A DNA stretch of 45,650 nt from Endomicrobiales bacterium (GCA_023228045.1 JALOBY010000012.1:1-45650), one strand, 5' to 3'. Positions 26,801 to 34,356 are shown, numbered from the stretch's first letter. Translations and numbers: made by a program. The notes: generated from the sequence alone by a model not told the origin.

Positions 26801-26955
26801 AAAAACCCCACGTTGCCGTAATATTTAATAGTTTGAAGTCCCGTTATTTAGTGGGTGCTTGGAGCAGCGGCAATAAAGCCGTAGCTACCATTTTGCTCCC
26901 CTTTAAGGAACCTGTGGCCTCAAACTAATTAAACATACACCAACAACGCAGGGAT
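26801..26955 (-). ncRNA. ssrS: 6S RNA
   Basis: 6S RNA binds RNA polymerase holoenzyme and represses transcription in slow growth. On the minus strand the 155-base segment opens with ATCCCTGCGTTGTTGGTG, close to the 5' consensus CCCUGCGGUGUUCG, and closes with CAACGTGGGG; these pair over 10 bp. Inside, AGTTTGAG pairs with CTTCAAACT, flanking a central bubble with GGCCACAGG on one side and AGCACCCACT on the other, and GGAGC/GCTCC with GGC/GCC form the terminal hairpin. A T6 tract follows. Placement between zapA and the rarA-fau pair matches the well-known zapA-ssrS-fau neighbourhood. An SRP RNA was considered, but its conserved tetraloop segment is absent. Confidence 0.85.
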
Positions 26956-26977
26956 AAATACACACAAAGCAATGCTT

Positions 26978-27262
26978 TTATGTTGAAATTGCCCTATCAA
27001 GCATTGTAATTAACTCTTCGGTTTTTTTATCCATTATTCCAGAGGTTACTTCTTTTGTGTTCTTTAAGCGGAACAGCTCTTCTGCAATACTTAACGCCGC
27101 CATAACCGCAAGTTTCTGGGTGTCTACGATGTTGGTGTCTCTTTTTAGCTCATTAATCTTATCTTCAACATACCGTGCTATTGGGGCAATAAAAAGCTCA
27201 TCACCCGGAAGGGTGTCAACCTCATACTCAAAACCTAAAATTTTAACAATAACTTTTTCCAT
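26978..27262 (-). CDS. zapA: Cell division protein ZapA
   Basis: ZapA crosslinks FtsZ filaments in the division ring. The 94-residue protein has the family N-terminus VIVKILGFEYEVDTLPGDE and then the long helix VEDKINELKRDTNIVDTQKLAVMAALSIAEEL split here across its conserved TQKLAVMAALSIAEELF core. It begins three bases after the zapB-like stop, and the 6S RNA gene follows 22 bases after its own stop. Typical length. Confidence 0.9.
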   Translation of the reverse strand: MEKVIVKILGFEYEVDTLPGDELFIAPIARYVEDKINELKRDTNIVDTQKLAVMAALSIAEELFRLKNTKEVTSGIMDKKTEELITMLDRAIST

Positions 27263-27265
27263 AGT

Positions 27266-27493
27266 TTAAAGCTTAAGTACATCAATCTTTTTTAAAACCT
27301 TTTCTACTTTTAAAATTAAATTTCTTTTTTCTTCTTTCCAAGAAGCACTTTGAGCAAAAACCAACCTGTTCCTTTCGTTATCCTCCTGTTGGAAACGAAG
27401 TTCAGCGTATAATTTCTCTTTTTCTGCATTTAACTGGTTAATCTTTCCTACAGCTAGTTTTACTTTTGTTTCTAACATATCTATTTTATTCAT
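27266..27493 (-). CDS. Small coiled-coil protein, ZapB-like
   Basis: About 75 residues, almost entirely predicted coiled coil (MLETKVKLAVGKINQLNAEK, then heptads through ILKVEKVLKKIDVLKL). No catalytic motif. Its place directly before zapA, three bases apart, and its length suggest a ZapB-like division-ring linker; short coiled coils look alike, so the name is inferred. Two starts are possible, ATG 27493 and ATG 27478. The promoter at 27504-27532 predicts transcription starting near 27497, so the first would make an almost leaderless mRNA. No Shine-Dalgarno is present for either. Confidence 0.7.
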   Translation of the reverse strand: MNKIDMLETKVKLAVGKINQLNAEKEKLYAELRFQQEDNERNRLVFAQSASWKEEKRNLILKVEKVLKKIDVLKL

Positions 27494-27503
27494 TTGTAGT
27501 TTA

Positions 27504-27532
27504 ATTTTATAACAAATGCCAATAGGTGTCAA
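27504..27532 (-). promoter_or_regulatory. Promoter of the zapB-like/zapA (and possibly 6S RNA) unit
   Basis: Minus strand TTGACA (27532-27527), a 17-bp spacer and TAAAAT (27509-27504). Near-consensus; the predicted start is only about four bases before ATG 27493. Confidence 0.75.
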
Positions 27533-27574
27533 ATTTAATAAGACATGAAAAAACAGAATGGGAAAAGGATAGAG

Positions 27575-29059
27575 TTAAAGAAGTTCTTTAGGAAATATAT
27601 TATCCAGGCAAAGAATAGAGGCAGGGTCAAGTTGTTTTTTAAAAATTGATAGTTCTTTCATGCCATTTTCGCCAATCATTTCTGATAAAAATAAGTGTTT
27701 TAATTTACCAACACCATGCTCCGCGGAAACAGTGCCGCCAAGAGATATGGCTTTTTTTACCAGGCGTAAATAAAGCTCTTTACTTTTTAAATACTCACCT
27801 TGTGTTTTTGGCAAAATGTTTGCATGCAGGTGGCTTTCACCTATGTGCCCAAATACTAACCATTGCATAGCACAAGAACCAAATTGAGCATAATAAAACT
27901 CTAACATTTCAGCAAATGACTTATCTGGAACCGCTATATCTGTGCCGACTTTTGGAAGTTTATTTTTTGCAACTATCTCATTTACTTTTTCAGGCAAGCT
28001 ATGGCGCATTTGCCTGAATGTTTCCTGTACAGACGATGTTGATGAAGAAAACCATACATCATCTATAGATGCGCCCGATTCTTCAATTAATTTTGCCCAC
28101 TGCACACTTATAAGCGCTTCGTCTTGTATTTGTGTATCTATTTCCTGTTCAAAAAAGATTGCGGCATCGGCATAGGTAGGTATTAAGGGATATGAACTTA
28201 TTAGCAAACCAAGGGCATTTTTATCGTAATACTCTAAAGACATAGGCTCAATTTGGTTTTTATCCGAACTCTTTGAAGTGTTTTTAGCATTCTCAACAAA
28301 CTTCCATGATTGGCGCATATCTTTAAAAAAAACAACACCGCCAATGAGTTTGTTTTTTTGTGGCAAAAGCTTTAGCTCTACCTCTGTTATAACACCAAGA
28401 GTCCCCTCTTGACCTATAAAAATATCTACAGCGTCTACAGGATTGTTATTGTAATAACCAGCGGCGTTTTTAATTTGAGGCAAGGTGTACTTTGGAAGCG
28501 TAACACTTATTGTTTTACCTGAAAGTGTTGACAATTTAAGCTGACCATTCTTATCGGATATATACTGACCCCTGGTTAAATTAAGAACTTCCCCATTTGA
28601 TAAAACAACTCTAACTCTAAGCACATGATTTCGCGTAGGACCATACTTTAAACCCCTGCTACCAGAAGCATTTGTGGCTAAATTACCACCGATGCTTGAG
28701 TTTTGTTCGGTTGGGTCTGGCGCAAAAATACAACCAATAGCTGCGGCTGTTTCTTTTATTGTTTTAACACTTACTCCTGACTGAACAGTTATTGTATGGC
28801 GAATTATATCAATGTTTAATATTTTATTAAGCAACTCCATTGAAAGCACAAAACCACCAAAAGGAACTCTCCCACCTGTCACTCCTGTACCGGCACCTGA
28901 AATGGTAACAGGTGTTTTAGATTTGCTTGCTTCAATTAAAAAATAAATTACATCTTTTTCCGACTCAACTAAAACAACTGCATCGGCGAAACCATTTGTT
29001 ATGCCGGAATAATCTGAAAAATAAGATTTTATTATGTCTTTGTCTTTTTTATAAATCAT
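27575..29059 (-). CDS. FAD-binding oxidoreductase of the GlcD / D-lactate dehydrogenase family
   Basis: Flavoproteins of this family oxidise 2-hydroxy acids such as D-lactate or glycolate. The 494-residue protein has an N-terminal FAD_binding_4 domain (about 30-215) with TISGAGTGVTGGRVPFGG and FAPDPTEQNSSIGGNLATNASGSRG, IGQEGTLGVITEVELKLLP, and a C-terminal FAD-oxidase domain ending with AEHGVGKLKHLFL, whose histidine lies at the flavin. No FeS cysteines are present, unlike GlpC/GlcF partners, and no such partner is adjacent. ATG 29059 follows AAGGG by eight bases. It stands alone between a 433-bp repeat-rich spacer and the zap promoter. Substrate cannot be assigned. Confidence 0.88.
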   Translation of the reverse strand: MIYKKDKDIIKSYFSDYSGITNGFADAVVLVESEKDVIYFLIEASKSKTPVTISGAGTGVTGGRVPFGGFVLSMELLNKILNIDIIRHTITVQSGVSVKTIKETAAAIGCIFAPDPTEQNSSIGGNLATNASGSRGLKYGPTRNHVLRVRVVLSNGEVLNLTRGQYISDKNGQLKLSTLSGKTISVTLPKYTLPQIKNAAGYYNNNPVDAVDIFIGQEGTLGVITEVELKLLPQKNKLIGGVVFFKDMRQSWKFVENAKNTSKSSDKNQIEPMSLEYYDKNALGLLISSYPLIPTYADAAIFFEQEIDTQIQDEALISVQWAKLIEESGASIDDVWFSSSTSSVQETFRQMRHSLPEKVNEIVAKNKLPKVGTDIAVPDKSFAEMLEFYYAQFGSCAMQWLVFGHIGESHLHANILPKTQGEYLKSKELYLRLVKKAISLGGTVSAEHGVGKLKHLFLSEMIGENGMKELSIFKKQLDPASILCLDNIFPKELL

Positions 29060-29104
29060 TTATATTTCCCTTATTAAATTGCATTATTGCGGTCAAAATT
29101 AGTT

Positions 29105-29210
29105 GTCATGCCCGTGAAAACGGGTATCAAAAGTTTCTTGAATCATTGTGAATGGATTCCCGCTTAAGCTTGCCCTCGAGTGTTTTAATCGGGGGACATT
29201 CGGGAATGAC
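29105..29210. repeat. MITE-like palindromic element with GTCATNCCCG ends
   Basis: A 106-bp element bounded by inverted ends GTCATGCCCG (left) and CGGGAATGAC (right). It contains a perfect tetraloop hairpin CCCGTGAAAACGGG and a second stem ATTCCCG/CGGGAAT. Similar GTCATTCCCG... palindromes are dispersed in many bacterial genomes (general knowledge). No open frame; only one copy in this window. Confidence 0.65.
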
Positions 29211-29239
29211 GGACCTTTTATTTTGCTAACTATACTCTC

Positions 29240-29440
29240 CCACTTTGGCTGATAATGAATGAGCATTTTGTGGAGGTTTCGGCGAGGACTGTCTTAGCCC
29301 GCCAACAAAGTGGCGAGTTCCACAGCCGCCAAAAAAATGCGAATGAATAGCCATCGTGGGTGCATTTCTTTTGGTTACTTTTCTATTGGCAATAAAAGAA
29401 AAGTATCACAGGGATGCAGGGGCAGGATAGCCCCGCGGTT
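29240..29440. repeat. Second palindromic intergenic block
   Basis: Interleaved inverted repeats: CCACTTTG (29240) with CAAAGTGG (29306), TGTGGA (29269) with TCCACA (29319), ACTTTTCT (29377) with AGAAAAGT (29397), and GGGGC (29419) with GCCCC (29430), the last followed by GCGGTTTT on the plus strand. This is dispersed-repeat-like sequence rather than a gene. With the element at 29105 it fills most of the 433-bp spacer between pheT and the oxidase; the remaining pieces (29060-29104 and 29441-29492) show only AT-rich sequence and the oxidase ribosome site. Confidence 0.5.
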
Positions 29441-29492
29441 TTAATCAATTTTGTAATTGTATGACTTGCCTAAAAAATTACATATATAAATT

Positions 29493-31846
29493 TTATCTTA
29501 AAGAAGCGCCAAACTTTTTGGAAAGCATATCTATGAGGGATGAAACCTGTGTGTTGATTTCCTGGTCTGTAAGAGTTTTTTCAGCACTTCTAAAAGAAAT
29601 TCTAAATGAATAACTTATTTTATCTTGCCCAAGCTTTTCATCTGTATAAACAGAAAAAAGGTCAAGGGAATCAAAATTACTTTGACCTTGAAACTTCTGC
29701 ACGATAGCCGAATTTATTTCTGAAAACGCTACATTCTTATTTACAACAATTGAAATGTCGCGTTTTACGCAAGGGAAACGTTTGATACCTACATACTTTA
29801 TCGCTGAATCTTTTACAAAATTTTTTAATATGTCCAAATCTATTTGAGCATAAAGAACTTCATTTTTTGTTTGAGTAATTAAATCCGGCCTTAAAACACC
29901 AAAACTTCCAATTAAAGTATTATCAACAAATATAGAGGCGGCTTTTCCAGGGTGGAAATTAGATGGTAAATTTGAGTTGGTGAATGTAATCGCAGAGTTA
30001 CTAACATTGCCCAATAGTTCTGAAATCAAACCAGATAAATAATAAAAATCCATATTTAATGTGACTCTATTTTTTTCAAAACCCCACCACTCATCAAATA
30101 CTTTTCCACTTAAAAGTATTCCAAGATGATTTCTCTCACTATCTTTTAAGAAAACTTTTCCAAACTCAAAATATCTAAATGACGAGAGACCTTCAGAAAT
30201 ATTCAGCGAAAAGTTTCTTAAAAGACCCTCTAAAAGAGTTGACCTTAGAACTTCATTTTCTTTTGATAAAGGGTTTGGTACAAACTCAAATGCATCAGCT
30301 CCGATGTCGTTTAGTCTTTTTTGAGTAGTAAAGCTGTAGTTCATTGCCTCAGAAAAACCAAAAGAGAGAAGTTTATTTCTAAGCAAAACTTCTGTTGTAA
30401 CAATAGGCAAACCGCTAAAGCTTATCAGTGCATTGTTAGTTGGTATTTTATCGTAACCATAAATTCTGGCTATTTCTTCAATTAGGTCTGCTTCTTGCGA
30501 TATATCATTTCTCCACGATGGGACAACAACACTAATTACACCACCATCTATTTTGGCCTTAATACCAAAGGCATTAAGAATTTCTACACTATCTTTTATA
30601 GGTATGTCAACTCCAAGGAGTTTTGTAATTCTTTGTGGCCTAAGTGTTAAAGTTACTGGAGTAAATTTATTTTTTATGCAGTCAACACTGTCAGTTATTA
30701 CGCCACCTGCTATATCCACTATCAATTTTGCCGCACGCCTTAAAGCAAGCTCGCAAACTTCAAAAGAAACACCTCTTTCAAACCTGTAAGAAGCATCAGT
30801 TGAAAGTGCATTTTTTTTAGATGTTTTACGCACCATACCAGAATTAAAGACCGCACTTTCAAGAATTATTTTTTTTGTTGAATTTGTGACTCCGGAACTT
30901 TCCCCGCCCATAACACCAGCTATCGCAAGTGGTTTTAAACTATCTGCTATTATAATATCTTCCTTAGTTAATAAGTACTTTTTACCATCCAATGCAGATA
31001 TGCTTTCACCATCAAGCGCATTTCTAACAATTATATTTTCGTTACTTACAACCGAAGCATCAAAGGCATGGAGTGGTGGCCAAGCTCAAACATAACATAG
31101 TTTGTTATATCCACAATGTTGTTTATGCTTCTAACTCCACATTTTTCAACTCTATCAGAAAGCCATTTAGGTGATTTTGCAACGCAAACATTGTCTATGC
31201 TAACACCCATGTACCTTGAACAGATGGCAGAATCATTTATTTTAACGGAGAGTTTTTTAGACGAGAATTTAAATTCTTTAACATCTGGTTTGTCTATTTT
31301 TTTCTTTAACTTTGCAGCAATTTCTCTTGCTATACCGCTATGGCTTAAACAATCCGGCCTGTTTGTTGCTATTTCAACTTCTAGTATCGCATCTTTTTCA
31401 ATAACATTGTTTATATCAACCCCAAGAGGTTGATTTGGGTCTAAAACCATTATGCCTTCAGATTCCGACTTTAATGCAAGTTCCTTTTCGGAACAAATCA
31501 TACCCTGAGATTCTATTGAACGAATTTTTACTTTTTCAATTTTAAAATCACCAGGCAAAACAGCACCAATTAAAGCTACGGCAACAACTTGGCCTTGTGC
31601 CACATTTTTTGCGCCGCAAACAACCGAATATTCACTTGTTCCATCTGTTAAACGACACAAAGTTAATTTATCGGCATTTGGATGAGCAATAACCTCTAAA
31701 ACCTTAGCAGTTACAACACCAACCCATTTTGGGCTATCCATTAAAACCTTTGACTCTATACCTTGCAACATTAGCATTTCGGCAAGCGCTTTTGGCTGGT
31801 AATCAAAATTAACATGGCCTTTTAGCCAGTTGTAGGATATTTTCAT
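29493..31846 (-). CDS. pheT: Phenylalanyl-tRNA synthetase beta subunit, interrupted by a single-base deletion
   Basis: PheT with PheS charges tRNA-Phe. The first frame starts at ATG 31846 (4-base overlap with the pheS stop) and has the tRNA-binding domain (residues 40-150: VGVVTAKVLEVIAHPNADKL) and B3/B4 start up to NIVDITNYVMFELGH, then changes to nonsense and stops near 31046. The second frame continues the family exactly, from PLHAFDASVVSNENIIVRNA through IAGVMGGESSGV, the B5 domain, the catalytic-like core and the C-terminal ferredoxin-fold anticodon domain to 29493. Restoring one C (minus strand) at about 31075-31076 makes GHPLHAFDAS and joins both parts into about 784 residues. As an essential gene with no other damage, this is most likely a sequencing or assembly error. 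Confidence 0.92.
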
Positions 31847-32889
31847 AGTTTGTTAAATTGTTTTAAGAACTGATAGTTATTTTCATAAAGCAGGCGCATA
31901 TCGTCTATTGAATACTTTAACATACAAAACCTTTCAACACCTATACCAAACGCAAAACCAGAATATTTTTCGGGGTCTATATTAACTGCCTTAAGCACAT
32001 TTGGGTGTACCATTCCACAACCAAGCACTTCAAGCCAACCTTCATTTTTACAAATTCTGCAACCTTTGCCACCGCACATAATACACTGTACATCAAGTTC
32101 CGCAGATGGTTCCGTAAATTGAAAATGAGATGGCCTAAAGCGAACATTATACCCAGAAACAGAAAAAAACTGCCTTACAAAAGAGGTAAGTACACCTTTT
32201 AAGTCGGCAAAGGTTACATTTTCATCAACCAATAGACCTTCCACCTGATGAAAAATAGCGCTATGGGTTGCATCGGTTGCTTCGTTTCTGTAAACCCTGC
32301 CTGGCGCAATAATTTTAATTGGCGGAGTCTTTTTTTCTTTCATTACACGAATTTGAACTGGTGATGTGTGTGTTCTTAGAAGGCGTTTTTGACCTTCAAG
32401 CTCACCAGAAAGGTAAAATGTATCTTGAGTGTCCCGCGCCGGATGGTTTTTAGGAATGTTTAGCGCCTCAAAATTATACCATTCATTTTCAATTTCCGGG
32501 CCAAGCGCGACCTCAAAACCCATAGCTTCAAAAATTGATGATATATCCTGAAGTGTTTTTCTTAACGGATGAGTTATTCCCTTTAAAAAAGGAAAACCTG
32601 GCAAGCCGACATCAATTTTTTCGGCCGCAAGCTTTTCTTTAAGTTTAACAACTTCAATTTCATTTATTTTTGACTGAATTAGTAACGCAATCTCTTCTTT
32701 TAGTTGATTTGCACTCTCACCAAAAACCTTTCTTTCTTGCACGGGTATTGTTGAAAGCGTACGAAGAAGTTCCGTTATAAAACCACTTCTACCCAAGTAA
32801 GAAATCTTGATTCTTTCAAGCTCTGCGTGGGTGGATGCGGTTTTTAACGCTTCTAAGACATTGTTTCTAATAGTTTTTATTACTGTCAT
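31843..32889 (-). CDS. pheS: Phenylalanyl-tRNA synthetase alpha subunit
   Basis: The catalytic class II subunit of PheRS. The 348-residue protein has an N-terminal coiled coil (1-90), then FPFLKGITHPLRKTLQDI, motif 2 region LLRTHTSPVQIRVM with APGRVYRNEATDATHSAIFHQVEGL split here by its conserved ATHSAIFHQVEG, and motif 3 GFAFGIGVERFCML. A CIMCGGKGCRICKNEGW segment with four cysteines (about residues 270-286) resembles a zinc knuckle found in some bacterial PheS. Preceded by rplT eight bases away, followed by pheT with ATGA overlap: the common infC-rpmI-rplT-pheS-pheT order. Confidence 0.96.
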   Translation of the reverse strand: MTVIKTIRNNVLEALKTASTHAELERIKISYLGRSGFITELLRTLSTIPVQERKVFGESANQLKEEIALLIQSKINEIEVVKLKEKLAAEKIDVGLPGFPFLKGITHPLRKTLQDISSIFEAMGFEVALGPEIENEWYNFEALNIPKNHPARDTQDTFYLSGELEGQKRLLRTHTSPVQIRVMKEKKTPPIKIIAPGRVYRNEATDATHSAIFHQVEGLLVDENVTFADLKGVLTSFVRQFFSVSGYNVRFRPSHFQFTEPSAELDVQCIMCGGKGCRICKNEGWLEVLGCGMVHPNVLKAVNIDPEKYSGFAFGIGVERFCMLKYSIDDMRLLYENNYQFLKQFNKL

Positions 32890-32897
32890 TGTAATTT

Positions 32898-33263
32898 TTA
32901 GGCAACTACTTTTACATTTGCATCTTTTGCTATTTGTGCAATGTTTGTAAATGCCGCTGGGTCATTTACTGCAAGTTCTGCAAGCATTTTTCTATCTACT
33001 AATACATTAGCTTTTTTAAGGCCTGATATTAAGCGGCTGTATGACAAACCATTTTCACGGGCAGCCGCGTTTAAGCGCACTATCCATAAAGACCTAAAAT
33101 CGCCTTTTCTGTCTTTTCTATGTTCATAGGCAAAAACCAAAGATTTTTCTATCTGCTGAATTACCATTCTCCAGCGATTTTTCTTTGTGGCGTAATAGCC
33201 CTTTGCCATTCTAAAGTACTTTTTTTTGCTTTGCCTGGTTGCAACTACACTTTTTGCTCTCAT
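32898..33263 (-). CDS. rplT: 50S ribosomal protein L20
   Basis: L20 binds 23S rRNA early in assembly and in several bacteria represses its own operon. The 121-residue protein has AKGYYATKKNRWRMVIQQI, YEHRKDRKGDFRSLWIVRLN and the C-terminal GLKKANVLVDRKMLAELAV typical of the family. ATG 33263 is chosen: AGGAG lies seven bases upstream and the frame before it (open back to about 33455) runs through repeat copy 3, which is not part of any L20. The repeat separates it from rpmI, an unusual insertion into a normally tight operon. Confidence 0.96.
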   Translation of the reverse strand: MRAKSVVATRQSKKKYFRMAKGYYATKKNRWRMVIQQIEKSLVFAYEHRKDRKGDFRSLWIVRLNAAARENGLSYSRLISGLKKANVLVDRKMLAELAVNDPAAFTNIAQIAKDANVKVVA

Positions 33264-33274
33264 CTTTTTTCTCC

Positions 33275-33451
33275 TAATTTCGCGTCCCGCCCATCGGCGG
33301 GACTTAGTATTCACTTCGTTCATACTTGGTTTGGCTAATATGATTTCGCCAAACCGCTCTACAAGGGAAAACCTATGGTTTTCCCGTTTCGTCGTCGCTT
33401 GTCCCGCCAACGGCGGGACTGCGCTGAACCCTTTCTTAAGTTGTAAAAAGA
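33275..33451 (-). repeat. Multi-hairpin intergenic repeat, copy 3 (rpmI-rplT spacer)
   Basis: About 177 bp, homologous to copies at 14718 and 19982. The outer stem here is GTCCCGCC/GGCGGGAC without the inner CGGACTTAGTCCG hairpin, so it is shorter; the variable segment is a perfect 8-bp stem GTCCCGCC-AAC-GGCGGGAC. GGTTTGGC/GCCAAACC and the hairpin GGGAAAACCTATGGTTTTCCC are kept. The end towards rplT is AGGAG, its ribosome site. Confidence 0.85.
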
Positions 33452-33461
33452 TCATTTTATT

Positions 33462-33531
33462 GCGTCTCGCCTGTCTGCGGACTTAGTCCGCCTGCGGCGA
33501 GACATTGTATTTCACTTCGGTTTGAAACAAC
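33462..33531 (-). repeat. Partial repeat module adjoining copy 3
   Basis: About 70 bp matching only the left part of the repeat family: stem GTCTCGCC/GGCGAGAC enclosing a hairpin whose arms GCGGAC and GTCCGC flank TTA, then TTGTATTTCACTTCGG. It resembles the corresponding part of copies 1 and 2 more than that of copy 3, so it appears to be a separate, truncated insertion. Confidence 0.6.
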
Positions 33532-33549
33532 ATTTTTAATTGGATAAGT

Positions 33550-33747
33550 TTAAGCGTATGGAATAAGTGCTTTTATTAGTTTTTCATTCATTTTGTTTAC
33601 TATTGTTTGACGACGAAGTTTTCTGCCATTGCTTGACTTCATACCTGTCATTAAATGTCTCAAACCTTGTTTTTTGTGTGCAACTTTACCACTTTTTGTT
33701 ACTTTAAAACGTTTTTTTGCTCCACTGTGTGATTTTATTTTAGGCAT
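33550..33747 (-). CDS. rpmI: 50S ribosomal protein L35
   Basis: The 65-residue basic protein matches L35 throughout: MPKIKSHSGAKKRFKVTKSG, HKKQGLRHLMTGMKSSNGRKL split by the family KKQGLRHLM core, and the C-terminal VNKMNEKLIKALIPYA. ATG 33747 follows GGAGG by seven bases. It lies between infC (66 bp upstream, with a long hairpin in the spacer) and rplT (286 bp downstream, spacer filled by repeats). Confidence 0.95.
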   Translation of the reverse strand: MPKIKSHSGAKKRFKVTKSGKVAHKKQGLRHLMTGMKSSNGRKLRRQTIVNKMNEKLIKALIPYA

Positions 33748-33763
33748 TTAAAGCCCTCCATTT

Positions 33764-33810
33764 AACCCGGATTTTGCATTGGTTCTCAAACCTATTGCAA
33801 AGTTCGGGTT
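33764..33810 (-). promoter_or_regulatory. Long hairpin in the infC-rpmI spacer, candidate translational operator
   Basis: On the minus strand AACCCG...TTTGCA...GGTT pairs with AACC...TGCAAA...CGGGTT around a TGAG loop: about 17 base pairs in a 47-base hairpin with two single mismatches and a small internal loop. It begins three bases after the infC stop and ends 11 bases before the GGAGG of rpmI. No T-tract follows, so it is not a terminator. In E. coli L20 represses rpmI-rplT through RNA structure in this same spacer; a similar role here is an inference. Confidence 0.5.
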
Positions 33811-33813
33811 TGA

Positions 33814-34344
33814 TTATTTTTTAGGTGCAAGGTGCATTATTAATCTTGTACCAAACATTAACGGCGACCGTTCTACAACCGCTATATCTAAAAGTGATGC
33901 TTTTATCTTTTCTATTAAGGCAGTACCTAACTCCCTGTGTTGCATTTCTCTGCCCATAAATATTACGCTGATTTGCACTTTGTCTTTCTTTTCAAGAAAC
34001 TCTCTGGCATGTTTAATTTTTATTGCCAAATCATGTTCACCAATTTTTAAGCGAACTCTTATTTCCTTTAGATGTACAATTTTTTGTTTCTTTTTTGCTT
34101 CTTTGGCTTTCTTATCCATTTCATATCGAAACTTCGTAAAGTCATCTACTTTGCAAACTGGAGGTGTTGCCGCTGGGGCAATTTCAATTAAATCAAGCCC
34201 TCTTTCTTGTGCTAATGCCAAAGCCTCGTTAATAGTTTTAACACCAATTAAACTTCCATCAAAATCCACTAAGCGCACTTGCGGCACTCTAATTTGATGA
34301 TTGATTCTAAGTTTTCTATCTACGGTAATCCCCCTATTGTCCAA
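33814..34344 (-). CDS. infC: Translation initiation factor IF-3
   Basis: IF-3 keeps ribosomal subunits apart and proofreads the start codon. The 176-residue protein shows RINHQIRVPQVRLVDFDGS, the linker KKAKEAKKKQKIVHLKEIR and the C-terminal IKIKHAREFLEKKDKVQISV, VIFMGREMQHRELG and ending LIMHLAPKK. No ATG is near the expected N-terminus. The frame can begin at TTG 34344 or at ATT 34329; a run of G (AGGGGG) lies between, too close to the ATT to be normal. Rare start codons are usual for infC because IF-3 represses its own translation through them. Promoter, leader and attenuator lie upstream. Confidence 0.93.
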   Translation of the reverse strand: MDNRGITVDRKLRINHQIRVPQVRLVDFDGSLIGVKTINEALALAQERGLDLIEIAPAATPPVCKVDDFTKFRYEMDKKAKEAKKKQKIVHLKEIRVRLKIGEHDLAIKIKHAREFLEKKDKVQISVIFMGREMQHRELGTALIEKIKASLLDIAVVERSPLMFGTRLIMHLAPKK

Positions 34345-34356
34345 ACGGACAGTTTA

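Noticed and set aside
26794..26811. GTG start of rarA at 26811
   Set aside because: It lies in the 6S terminator stem and would add six residues absent from the family; ATG 26793 preferred.
26801..26955. SRP (4.5S) RNA or tmRNA
   Set aside because: The SRP GGAAGCAGCC tetraloop segment and the tmRNA tag frame and tRNA-like ends are absent; ends and position fit 6S RNA.
29419..29445. Plus-strand intrinsic terminator GGGGC/GCCCC followed by GCGGTTTT
   Set aside because: No plus-strand gene precedes it, the stem has only five pairs and the T-run is short; treated as part of the palindromic block.
31040..31085. Programmed frameshift in pheT
   Set aside because: No slippery heptamer at the site; a missing C in a CCC run explains it better.
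33264..33455. N-terminal extension of L20 by 64 residues through repeat copy 3
   Set aside because: The frame is open by chance; the extension is translated repeat sequence, L20 proteins start at 33263 and that ATG has AGGAG seven bases upstream.
14718..33531. CRISPR array
   Set aside because: The repeats are long, only three, kilobases apart and not separated by spacers; no cas genes are present.
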